DNA from: Nymphaea colorata
Lineage: Eukaryota; Streptophyta; Magnoliopsida; Nymphaeales; Nymphaeaceae
Direction: 5' to 3'
NCBI RefSeq assembly: GCF_008831285.2
Contig: NC_045143.1
Location: 13,477,151-13,541,150 of the forward strand
Length of the DNA stretch: 64,000 bases
Shown here: positions 12,301 to 22,434 of the stretch, in pieces
Layout: each line of letters starts with the position of its first letter
How positions within the stretch are numbered: the stretch's first letter is position 1
Made by a program: the position numbers and the translations under genes
The notes under the pieces: model-generated
Seen by the model: only the letters and a program-made list of their open reading frames with translations
What the model was told of the DNA's origin: nothing
Database searches by the model: none

Positions 12301-12853
12301 CGCGACGCAGGTCTCCCACCATGTGGCCGCCATCTTCCTCGGCGGGCCCGATGATCGCGAGGCCATGGCGTTCGCCGCTAGGCTCGCGGAGCACAGGGGA
12401 ATCAGCCTCTCGATCGTGCGATTCCTGCCGGATGCCAGGAGTGAGCCCTCGTCGCGAGTTTCGTCCTTGGCCCCCTTCAACGTGGGGCCGGACAGTGCGG
12501 GGAGCATGGCGGAGGCGGCGAAGGAGGCGGAGGCGGACGAGGAGTGCATCGCGGCGTTCAGGGAGAGGTACGTGGCCGCGGGGATCGCGAGTTATGTGGA
12601 GAAGTACGTGTCGAGTGGGGTGGAGACTGTGACGAGGCTGGGGGAGCTGGAGAGCCTGTACACGCTCTTCGTGGTGGGCCGCGGAGGCCACACCTCCTCG
12701 GTGGTGACCAGTGGGATGAGAGAGTGGGAGGAGACGCCGGAGCTCGGACCGCTCGGCGATGTGCTCGCTGCCTCCGACTTCTCCGTTACCGCATCCGTCA
12801 TAGTCGTCCAGCTGCACAGGACCGAAACAGGGACAGACGTTGAGCTCCTATAA
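9377..12853 (+). CDS. CHX: Cation/H+ antiporter, CHX family (CPA2), three exons, 805 residues
   Basis: CHX proteins are endomembrane or plasma-membrane antiporters that exchange K+ or other monovalent cations for protons. Exons are 9377-9601, 10130-11104 and 11636-12853, giving 75+325+405 residues, all phase 0. Donors are ATG|GTATC and GAC|GTAAGT; acceptors are 'ggttgcag' and 'tatgtgcag'. The exchanger domain with many hydrophobic helices runs to about residue 430 (VGHGLPVLGFMMGLDMSF, VGADAFYAAFLLGLVFHKEG). The cytosolic tail has family signatures: LELRVLACIEDKRDVP, HAPCSIAILVDRGLG, FLGGPDDREAMAFAARLAEH and GPLGDVLAASDFS. Length is normal for the family (about 770-870). The usual AGIxLGPS segment near the exon 1/2 junction is replaced by AVVVLSLLSP, and the helix Asp motif reads SDLS rather than NDV/AW, so this is a divergent member. 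Codons in exons 2 and 3 are much more GC-rich than the surroundings. Intron 2 holds a MITE-related tract. Confidence 0.93.
11391..11560 (+). repeat. MITE-related AT-rich tract in CHX intron 2
   Basis: The word order 'taaattttaaaaaaa', 'catttattttatataaa', 'attttgaaaaattatattt' and 'gat..ctattaaaattt' closely follows the interior of the better-defined element at 55571-55759. The terminal inverted repeats are not recognisable, so this would be an old or truncated copy of the same family. Confidence 0.45.
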
Positions 12854-14219
12854 TGAACAGCAATTTTGGCCCCTTCATATTGATCATACATTCTTTATAA
12901 AAATAGGATCAATATTTCTGCTTCTAATGGCACTCGGCTTTGCGTTGATTCTTACCAATCTGTAGAATTAATTCCTCTTGACTACCGAGTTCACAGCATC
13001 CCACTTAACTGATGCCCAGTTCACCGCAAGAACGAGTAGAAATTTCTATCGAAAAAGGAAGAAAGAGAGTTAAATTAAATGTCAAAAGTCACCCAACCAT
13101 TTAATTTGGGTTGTTTAATTTAATGTAATAAATATCACCCACCCATTTAATTGGGGTTGTCTAATTCAATATAATGAATGAATAGTTAAACAAAAATGAG
13201 AGACATTTTCATCATTCAATATTAATTTAATTTTTTTTTTTGTTTCTCCCCACCATCCATAGACGCCACTAGAAAATGATTGGGTGACTCTAGATAATTA
13301 GAGTCATCGTCCACTCATATCAATCAATACATGAAAGTATTAACATAAATTAAACAAAGTTTGTGAAGTTGGTGTCAGTCACATCCCATGTAAAGGTCAC
13401 CAATGTTTGATGAAAGCAGAAAAAAGCACTTATGGCCAAGCTTTTTTATTTGCAATTGTGTCAAGGGGGTTAGGTAACTTACGGGATGAGAGGGAAGATG
13501 ACGGTTTCGGCTCTTAACCTGGCGGTAGAACGAAATATTGTGCTTAACTCAAACGTGCATTGTTACTGTCATTTTCTGCCAGTTCTTTAGATATTTCTAA
13601 CAATTTGGGAACCATGAAGAAACATTGGGCATTACGTCAGTATCTCAAGAATGAAATGCCCCTCCCATGTTCTTTTTTCCTTTCATAAACATAAAAAGCA
13701 ATAAGAACAGGGATTGCATGTAACAAGGAAAAAAAATAAAACCTAACCTGTCTAATTGGTTTGAGGCATTTGAACATTCTGAGTTTCAAAGGAAGGTGCA
13801 CACAGACGTGTAATAGGTAACCGCAAGGCAATGGTAGAGCCACACGTGGCCTGATGTGGGCAACTAACCACACCAGCCGCACAAAGTACCTTTATTTTGA
13901 TATTACTGTCTTCAAATATTTGATTATATATATATATTATTTATTTATATTTATTTGTTTGTTTGTTTATTGGTACCCTATCAAGCATGAGGTAACGTTT
14001 GACAGCCATGAATTGTAGAATAGATATTTCAAGAAACAAAATTGTGGAAATAGTGGAATGGTAATAAAATGCATATTTTCAAAATGGCTGCTTGTTTGCT
14101 AAATCTGGATTTATATCCCTGGAAACAAGTTTCCATGTTTTTCAAACAAATAAATGATAAAATATGGATTCTTTGAAACCACGAGTAGTTTAGGATTTTT
14201 ACTAAAGACATTGGGCATC
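12854..14219. other. AT-rich intergenic region downstream of CHX
   Basis: It begins with the CHX 3' UTR. A poly-T run lies near 13230 and short 'tttg' and AT repeats at about 13925-13970. Apart from the duplicated 46-bp block listed separately I see no gene or element. The open frames here are short and featureless. Confidence 0.5.
13089..13180 (+). repeat. Two-copy tandem repeat, 46-bp unit
   Basis: Units 13089-13134 and 13135-13180 both read 'tcaccca(a/c)ccatttaat' followed by 'gggttgt.taatt.aat.taat.aa'. They differ at only a few positions. It lies in the CHX downstream region with no coding role visible. Confidence 0.7.
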
Positions 14220-17033
14220 TTATACGGGTCTACCTAGACCTCCTCCTAGAAGCGTGTTTGAACACGGCGAGAGCAGTCGAGCCAGGGCTGAAGGATTGGA
14301 ACTACAGGATCAGCAAGACACTATCACAGCAAGGGAGGCTAAACCAGGACTTAGTGCATGAGCAGTGGGTAGCGTGGGCGGAAATGCAAAGGCTCTAGGT
14401 CCGGATACATCTAGAGAAGACTAGTACTTGGGAGTGGATTCAACCAAGGAAGCCAAATTGAAAGTCTTAGCTCTGGTTTAGGACTAGTCCATCCTAGTGT
14501 CGGTCTTGATCCAAGTCCTTAGTGGTGGTCTAGAATGAACCTAGGTAGGGAGTCTCTTCTGAGCATGGTCTTAGCTCAAGTAGGCCGCGCTTGCTTATTG
14601 GGGAAAATCCGAAGTCTGGGCAGCAACCCAGACGAGTCCCCCACCTTGTGCCCACCAAGCGCAAGGGTTCATTTCATTAGATAGGGGCAATACGCTCAAT
14701 TTCATATTCATTTGCTTATGCATTTTACTCCAAGTTGTGTGGACTGAGATAGTTTGTATCTCGAGTCATTTGCTTTGAGTTAAAGTAAACCGGTTCGATC
14801 CATCTGTGAACTGAGTCACTTAGGTTAGTATTTAAACTTTGTGTAATTTGGATTTCATATGCAATATGAGAAATAAGATTTCATTTGAGTTCTAGCACTC
14901 TCTCTCCTCACGTCTCCTCTCTCTCTCGTGCCCCTCTCGTCCTCTTCTCAACCCCCTCTCACTCGCCGCCGGCGGCTGGTCCCTTTCTCCCTCACGCAAC
15001 TCTCTTAGAACCCGACGGTCTTTCCTCCATCTTCTCCCCTTTCTTGGTCTCTTCCTCAACCCCTCGACTGAAGGCTTGGTGGCTGAAGATTTCCCAAGAT
15101 GTGCCTCGGCCCTTGCATCTTCATCAGCCCATGAATTTCCCCACTCCAACGTCGACAAGCAAAGGTGCAATCTTCCTCCACCACAAGTGAAGATTAGGGG
15201 CCGCTTCGTCCAAGGGAAGGCTGCAAAACCTCACGGTTGGCAGCAATCGACATACACCAGCAACTTAGAGGTTAGTAAATTGGAATCCTTGATAGAAGTT
15301 GTGTAATGGCGTTGAGTTAAATTTAGGTTGACGTTCAACCAAGGAGTGGTTTGATTCTCTCGAGTTACAGCCGAGAGTTTCAGTCCAATTTCATGGTGGA
15401 AACTCCTCCTAAACTATCTCTTATAAGTCACAAGTGATATCTTAGGTTTATCATGTATTTCCTTGAAGTTTGCTATTGATTGGCCGGTCAAACTTTTGTT
15501 AAAAAGGCGGAATCATAGTCACGGTTTCAGCCTGAAATCTCACCGGAAAATCAGAAAAGAAAAGAAAGAAAAAGCAGTGAAAAGGGGCAGAAAAAAAGAA
15601 AAGAAAATAAAAGCCCAAGGAAAAAAAGAAAAAAAAAAGAAAAAAACAATTTCGGTTGAAGTTGAGTGAAAATCGGCTTGAAATTCCAGCCACTGCTGCC
15701 ATATTTCTGGCGTACATTTGGGGCTTGCGGCCATCTTTAACTCATGGACAATTCTGCCCTTCATTCAACTGTGGAGAACTTACATTTGGTTGGGAGTATT
15801 CCTAGAATTCTTGTGGCTAAATTGAAGGATACGCCTAGGGATCTTCATCCCTAGTGGTCGGCGCACATTTGGGGAATTCATTTGGTCTCCAGCACGCATT
15901 TGGTAAGGGAATCGCTCTCTTTGGTCGTCTATCCATCCCTAGCCCACATCTGGACACGTGGCCAGCATCCAAGCAGGTGGGCGCGCGCCTTCATCTCTTC
16001 CTCATTTCTAGGAGCTGTCCTCCACCTCACACCCCTCTTCCACTTAGGACTTCCTTAGCTCGAGCCATATGTCCCAAACCATCCTACATTTGCTCCTAAG
16101 CTGACTCCCCACACCACCCAAGCAAGTGCCACCTGAGGCTAGTCCACATTTGGCCTCAATCTTCACTCGTGCAATCCCTTAGCCCCACGTTTGGTAACTC
16201 AGCTGTCATTTGGCCTGAACCCAGCTCATTCACACGAGCTCATCGACCATTGCCAACCGTCTCTCTATTTCCGAGATAACCCTTAAGCTATTCACCTAGC
16301 CTACCCATACTTGAACCACATCCGCTAAACCTAAACCTAGTCAACTAGACCCGAGTTACTCAAACCTAGTCAAACCTCACCAAGCTCATTGGAACTAAAC
16401 CTATCCAAGACGGCCACACTATAGGTTCAGTTCGAGCTCTAGACCGAGCTCAACATCACTACCGTAGCTAGGTTTATTCCAAGTTCTAGACCGAGCTTGT
16501 TACCCTACAACGGCGTCCTAGCTTCCATTGGCGAGCAGTCTTCATCCGGCATCCAATCTTCGGATAGGTGATCTTCCGTGGCACTTCAAAACCACTTGTA
16601 GGCGGTTCTTACATTTGCACCATTCAGCCTTCATCAGCATTGGTCTTCTCATCCTATGTAGCTGAAATACTCGGGAAGTGGTCTTCATCCCGTGGTCTCT
16701 GTGCGGGAACACCAAGCTAGCCTTGGTTGGGTACGTGTTCATCTTAGTTTACTGATTGCATTTTCATCCAAGTTTTCTTGTAGTTTTCTGGTGGCCATTG
16801 GCCTAAGATCCAGCCGCAAGACACTAGTATCTATATTAGTTTGCTCTTAGTGTTTGAATTATTGTTTTGTTATTCCAATTGAGTTAGAATAGATTGTTCC
16901 TCTTGTGCTCGCTTAAACTCACTTCCGTTAGTAATCCTTGTACTAGGTTCGTCTTAGGCCCCCTCAAGAGATCTTGGGGATAGGATCGGCTGTAGGAAGG
17001 CGTCCAGCCCTATTCCAGAGCAAGGTCTTATCA
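14220..17033 (+). repeat. 5' LTR of the Gypsy element
   Basis: About 2814 bp. It starts TTATACGGG, the 3' copy having the intact TGATACGGG, and ends GGTCTTATCA. The ends therefore form TGATA...TATCA inverted repeats. It is nearly identical by eye to 22435-25218 over long stretches, with a few indels; the main one is near 15680-15720, where the 3' copy has a different shorter segment. It contains a CT-rich stretch (about 14890-15060), a purine-rich stretch (about 15550-15660) and duplicated small open frames that I consider non-coding. Confidence 0.92.
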
Positions 17034-17036
17034 ATT

Positions 17037-17052
17037 TGGTATCAGAGCCATC
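17037..17052 (+). other. Primer-binding site for initiator tRNA-Met
   Basis: TGGTATCAGAGCCATC lies three bases after the end of the 5' LTR. This is the standard plant LTR-element sequence complementary to the 3' end of tRNA-iMet, and it fixes the LTR boundary. Confidence 0.92.
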
Positions 17053-17782
17053 TTGGGAGGCCGCCATACTTAGTTTTCAGATTCCAGCAGTGTTAGTTTG
17101 GTTTGATGGTAGCATAGAAGAAACTCATCATCTTCAGCCTGCATATTTCAGTTTCTGAAAAACCAGTAACTATGCCGGATTCCGGTGGCCATTTATGTCA
17201 GCTCCGGCGTCGGAATTGGTGGAGCTTAGGCTCGTTGGAAGTGCCTACGCCTCAGGAATCTCCAGTCCAAATTTCAGATTTTTTGGAGTTACTGTTGAAA
17301 AGTTATGATTTTTTTGCTGGACCCCTGTTGTTGGAAGATTCCTGCGCGGCTGAAGAACAGGCTCAGGCGTGACTTTTAGAACAATGAGTGCTTTACTGGA
17401 GCAGGGTTAGGGCTTGATCTTGGTAGCGTTGGATTCCTTATCGAGTTACAGAATTTACAAGTGAAGTGAGTGAAGCGAGTTACAGAATTTACAGGTGAAG
17501 CGAGTTTTCTAGAAAATCTCTGCGTCTGGTTCAGTGACCGCAGCACCTTGGCATTTCGCATAGCAGATTTTAAGTTTTAAGTGGTTTCCAACTTCTAGTA
17601 GTTCAGTTTTGGTGTTACAATTCATTTCAGATTCGGATTTTGATTTAAATTAAGCATCTTTGATTTCAGCTGTGAATACTTTAGTTGAGTAGTTATTATT
17701 TGTGTTTGGGGGATTTACAATCTATCCCACATGACAAGAAGAGGTAAGCAAAGAACATAGTTCGAGTTAGGAGGAGCCATCC

Positions 17783-19160
17783 ATGTTGGAGGCAGAGACT
17801 CATGCTATTGGAAGAATGGTCCACATTGAGAATGAGATGTTCCAAATTCGCCATGAAATGGGAGAATACAAGAAAAAGATGGACAAGTTGGATGAGATAG
17901 AAGTTCTCAAGGAAATGATCAAAACAATGTCACTCAACTTCGAAGCCAGTAGACAGGTTGCGCATGAGCGTCTACCTGGACCGATAAGGGAAAAGACATT
18001 TTAGGAGGAAACCCTAGACCCGAACTAAGTGCTCAACCAACTTACAAGGGAGCTAATAGTGCAGAACCTAGAATACATGAGGGTCAACCAAGCAGGATGG
18101 AGCAAGGGAACCGTGAGCTTCAATGAGCTCAAGGAGAACATCAAAGATAATCATTTAGACCCCCGCCCATGGGTAAAGATATCAGGAACCAGCGTATGAT
18201 GCAAGATGAGGAATGGGAAGAATATAGAGAGTTTAGAGAAAGACGGAATAGACAACCTTATGTTCCAAGAACTCCATCAGTAAAGATAGATTTTCCTCGC
18301 TTCAATGGCAAAGAAGCACAAGATTGGATATTTCAGGTGAAAGAGTATTTCGTTTGCCAGGTGATTCCAGAACATGAGTGGATTCAAACTGCATCCTTAC
18401 ATTTTGAAGAAGAAGCTAGGAGATGGTGGAGATGGCATAAACAAAACCAACCAGTTACTGATTGGGATGAGTCCAAGGAGTCTGTGCAATATAGGTTTGG
18501 CAAGTCTATGTACGTAGACTATGACATAGAACTGAAGAACCTCAAGCAAACTACATTTGTGCAAGACTATCAAGGGAAATTTGAGAACCTTGCCAGAATG
18601 GTGTCCTAGACCTCTAAGTCTTTCATAGCAGTATTCATTGGAGATTTGAAAGAGGTGATTCAAATCAGTATGCGTACTGAAAAGTATACAAACCTAGTTG
18701 AATGTTTTGCCAAAGCCCGTACCATTGAAGAGAAGAAGAAAAAGAAGATGGCTTTCAAGAAAATCACAAGATATCCTGAACCAAGTAGGCCACAGCCTAA
18801 CCCACCTAGGAATTTTCCACCACCGGCTAGAAGGGATGAACCTCAACCACCATACCGTGACCGAATCCCTACTAAGTACATTATTAGGCAGGACCGAGAG
18901 GAAATGATTGCAAAAGGTCTATGCTTTTATTGCAAGGATAAATATGAGAAGGGTCATAAATGTAAAAAACTTCAACTTTTTGAAGTTATTGAAGATAGTT
19001 CAGATGAGGAGGAGGAGCCTCCTATGACAACAGAGAGCACTATCCCACAAGTGCAAGAAGAGGACCCTGAGTCAATAAGCAACATAGACAGTGTGCGTCA
19101 CCTATTGGCCGATCCTGATAGGCCCAATGCCATGAGAGTTTTGGGAAAACTGGGTGGGAA
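17783..19160 (+). pseudogene. gag: Gypsy gag (capsid and zinc knuckle), broken
   Basis: A coiled-coil-like N-terminal part (17783-18004) is followed by the retrotransposon gag capsid domain at 18169-18609 (FPRFNGKEAQDWIFQVKEYF, then LHFEEEARRWWRWHK). A proline-rich linker and a zinc knuckle follow at 18922-18963 (CFYCKDKYEKGHKC), then an acidic stretch (SSDEEEE). Stops at about 18002, 18607 and 19162 interrupt it. Gag packages the element RNA into particles; this copy could not make a full protein. Confidence 0.88.
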
Positions 19161-19164
19161 GTGA

Positions 19165-19560
19165 ATACTATTGTTATTGGACTCTGGAGCCACCCATAAC
19201 TTTGAGAGTGAACAAGTAGCTAGGGAGATCAACTATGAAAAGGAGACTCAACCTTCATTAAAGGTACTCGTAGCTAATGGTGCTAGCCTGTCCTGCAACA
19301 ACAAGTGCAAAGACGTGTAACTTCTTCTACAAAAGGTTCCTTTCAAAGTGGACTTGCTAGTAGTACCCTTGAGTAGTGTAGATGTAGTTCTAGGAGTACA
19401 ATGGTTAGAAACTTTAGGAACCATTCCATGAAATTTCGGAAGGATGACCATGAGTTTTCCTAAGGAGGGTGGCGAAGGCCAAGTTACCCTAAAGGCCGTG
19501 AATTCAACAGTAGAACCTAAAGCAGCCATTAGGGCCCTGACGATACAACAACCAGCGGTA
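19165..19560 (+). pseudogene. Gypsy aspartic protease domain, broken
   Basis: The active-site triad with context reads LLLDSGATHNF. Downstream are the expected hydrophobic strand and VVLGVQWL segments. Stops at about 19318 and 19429 disrupt the frame. It would cleave the Gag-Pol polyprotein. Confidence 0.85.
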
Positions 19561-19572
19561 TGACTAGTGTGA

Positions 19573-20395
19573 GTGGCAAAAGATGTGGCAGAAGGAGAGC
19601 AAGATCAAGAGGTGATACCGAGTGAAATTCAGTTAGTGCTAGGAGACTACGGTGATATTTTTGAAGAACCCAAAGGGTTACCACCTCAACGTACCTATGA
19701 TCACCGTATCGTGTTGACCAATGGGACAGAACCAGTAAATGTAAGGCCTTATCGATATGGATATACACAAAAGGCCGAAATAGAGAGACTTGTGAAAGAA
19801 ATGAAGGAATTAGGTATTATTCGGTCTTAGTTCTAGTCCTTTCTCTTCACTCGTGCTACTTGTGAAGAAGAAGGATAACACATGGAAGTTTTGTGTAGAC
19901 TACAGAGCCTTAAATGATGCTACAGTCAAAGACCGTCATCCTATACTGGTCATTGATGAACTACTTGATGAGTTGACAGGAGCATCTGTATTCTTTAAAC
20001 TTGTCCTCAGAGCTAGATATCATCAGATTCGAATGGCCGAAAGTGATATATCCAATACGGCACTTAGGACCCACGATGGTCATTATGAATTTCTAGTCAT
20101 GCTGTTTGGACTTACCAATGCCCCAGCTACTTTTCAAAGATGTATGAATGACATCTTTAGGCAATACCTTAGGAGCTTTGTCTTAGTTTTCTTTGATGAC
20201 ATCTTAGTTTATAATAAGAATGTGAATGGGCATGCTGAACATCTTAGAATTGTGTTGCAAGTTTTAAGGGAGCACACCTTATTCGCTAAGAAGTCCAAAT
20301 GTAGTTTTGGACAATCATCAATCGAGTACTTAGGGCATATTGTATCCAAAGAAGGTGTAAGAGCTGACCTAGAGAAGTTAATTGCCATGGAGTAG
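19573..20395 (+). pseudogene. Gypsy reverse transcriptase, broken
   Basis: The N-terminal part at 19573-19830 has [18 protein letters not shown]. After a frameshift near 19830 the palm follows at 19853-20395 ([20 protein letters not shown], then [11 protein letters not shown]). The catalytic box is FFDDILVY, a variant of the usual Y/F-x-DD in which both aspartates are kept. A stop ends the frame at 20393. It copies element RNA into DNA. Confidence 0.92.
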
Positions 20396-20990
20396 TGGCC
20401 TCTACCGAAGGACCCTCGAGGACTAAGAGGATTCCTAGGGTTGACAGGCTACTACCGTCAATTCATTGAGGGATATGGGTTGATAGCATCTCCTCTGACT
20501 CATGCTCAAGAAAGGTGAGTTTAGTTGGACGGACAAGGCTAGAGAAGCCTTTGTCAAATTAAAGGCAGTGATGATGAGTGCACCCATCCTTGTTCTACTA
20601 GACTTCTCCAAGGATTTCGTGGTAGAAACAGATGCTAGTGACATAGGAGTCGGTGCTGTGTTGAGTGAAAACGGTCATCCTATTGCTTTCATGTCAAAGG
20701 CTCTAACCAACAGAGCGAAACCATTGTCTACATACGAGAAGGAGCTTTTGGCAATAGTGATAGCGGTGGAGAATTGGAGACCCTACTTAATAGGGTAAAG
20801 ATTCATAATAAGGACCGATCATAGTAGTTTGAGATACATGGTGAAGCAACGAATTTCTACTCCAACTCAGCAATGGTGGTTAGCTAAGTTGCTTGGATAT
20901 GACTTCACTGTAGAATACAAGAAGGGAACCGAGAACTCAGCAGCGGATTCTCTCTCACGTATGCCTGAGCACATCATGACTTTGTCGGTC
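20396..20990 (+). pseudogene. Gypsy RT connection and RNase H domain, broken
   Basis: The connection segment reads [14 protein letters not shown] near 20420-20465. RNase H follows with FVVETDASDIGVGAVL, then MSKALTNRAKPLSTYEKELL. After a stop at about 20798 it continues RTDHSSLRYM and ENSAADSLSRMPEH, giving the expected order of acidic residues. At least one frameshift and one stop are present. Confidence 0.88.
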
Positions 20991-21149
20991 CTTGAAACTG
21001 ACATATGAGAAAGGTTAATAGTAGAGCAAGGCTCCGATGAAAGTATGAGGTTGTTGAAACATTCCCTTCAACAAAATCCGGGGTCTATCCCACGATACTC
21101 ATTGAAGGCAACTTGTGCCGTAAGGACAAGGCGGTGGTGCCAAAAGAAT

Positions 21150-22400
21150 CTACCATAAAGCAAGAATTGCTTAAGCATTTCCATGATTCCACAACAGTAG
21201 GTCATGAAGGTGTTACAAAAACCATTGGGCGAATTAAGACCTAATTTTGGTGGGAAGGACTAAAGGCCGATGTTAGGAGATACATTCGAGCATGCAACAT
21301 ATGTCAAAGAGAAAAATATGAGGCAACCAAACTTCCAAGTCATATGAACCCCCTCCCTATTCCAGAAATACCATGGCATGACATCTCAATAGACTTCATC
21401 GATGCCATGCCCAAATCAGAGGGTAAAGAAGCAGTGTTAGTGGTGGTAGACCGTCTTACAAAGTACAACCATTTCGTGCCTTTACCAAATAACTACCATG
21501 GGCCGATGGTTGCCACAGTTTATCAGGACTATGTAGGGAAGTTGTATGGGATGCCTCGAACTATAGTATGTGATCGTGACTCAATATTTATGAGTACATT
21601 CTGGCGTGAACATATGAGAATGGTTGGAACAGTTATCAATTCTAGCACCACTCACCATCCTCAGACCGACGAGCAGAGCGAGGTGGTGAATCGAGCTTTG
21701 GAGACTTATCTGAGGTGTTACGCAGGGAAAAGACCCAACACATGGGTTCGATATTTGTCTTCGGTTGAGTGGTCAAACAACACCAGCCTACATTCTGTAA
21801 ACGGCATGACACCATATGAAGTAGTTTATGGATATCCACCTCCAGCTATTCCCTGCTACGAAGGCAATACCGCAAGAGATGATGAGGTGGATTGCGCCTT
21901 GCACAACCATGATGAGGTATTAGCAGCACTGAAACGCAATATCATGAGGGCACAAGAAAGGATGAAGAAAGCACATGACAATGACAAAGGCAGAAAGGAC
22001 AGAGAATTTGAAGTGAGAAATATGGTATGGTTGAAAAGGTTACCTATGAGACAAAAATCACTACTCGGGCAACCATATTCTAAGCTTTTACCACGGTATT
22101 ATGGGCCTTATCGTGTGTTGCAGAAGGTAGGAAAGGCAGCCTATCGCATAGCATTACCACCTACCGTAAGAGTGCACTCAGTTTTTCATGTTTCTCAACT
22201 TAAACCTCACCATGGCCCAGTTCCTGAGCATGAAGAGCCACAACCAGATTTGGCACCATGACCCTACAAGATCTTGAACCATAGATGGGTCACGAAAGAG
22301 GGCAGATCCCGCCATGAAGTGTTAGTTGAATGGGAAGGAGTGGATAGTGGTACTTTGTGAGAGCCTTTTGATCAAATTGTCTTACCCCCAGAGACACAAG
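21150..22400 (+). pseudogene. Gypsy integrase with GPY/F module and chromodomain-like tail
   Basis: The HHCC zinc-binding end spans about 21175-21310 (HFHDSTTVGHEG, later CNICQREK), with a stop at about 21241. The long open frame at 21344-22261 holds the core: IDFID and VCDRDSIFMSTFW carry the two aspartates and EVVNRALETYL the glutamate of D,D-35-E. The GPY/F segment follows at about 22095-22210 (KLLPRYYGPYRVLQKVGKAA). Beyond a stop, about 22262-22400 reads HRWVTKEGRSRHEVLVEWEG, resembling a chromodomain that would guide insertion to particular chromatin. This is the best-preserved part of the element. Confidence 0.9.
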
Positions 22401-22418
22401 CTTGAGAGCAAGCTCGAT

Positions 22419-22434
22419 CCAAGGAGGGTGGATC
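22419..22434 (+). other. Polypurine tract before the 3' LTR
   Basis: CCAAGGAGGGTGGATC directly precedes the TGATACGGG start of the 3' LTR. This is the expected plus-strand priming site. Confidence 0.8.

Noticed and set aside
10120-12843. Long Arg/Pro/Gly-rich frames overlapping CHX exons on both strands
   Set aside because: They are shadow frames created by GC-rich codons of the CHX gene.
14885-15190. 101-codon open frame, repeated at 23100-23411
   Set aside because: It lies inside the Gypsy LTRs, is CT-rich, and the two copies diverge in ways that do not preserve the protein end. I treat it as LTR sequence.
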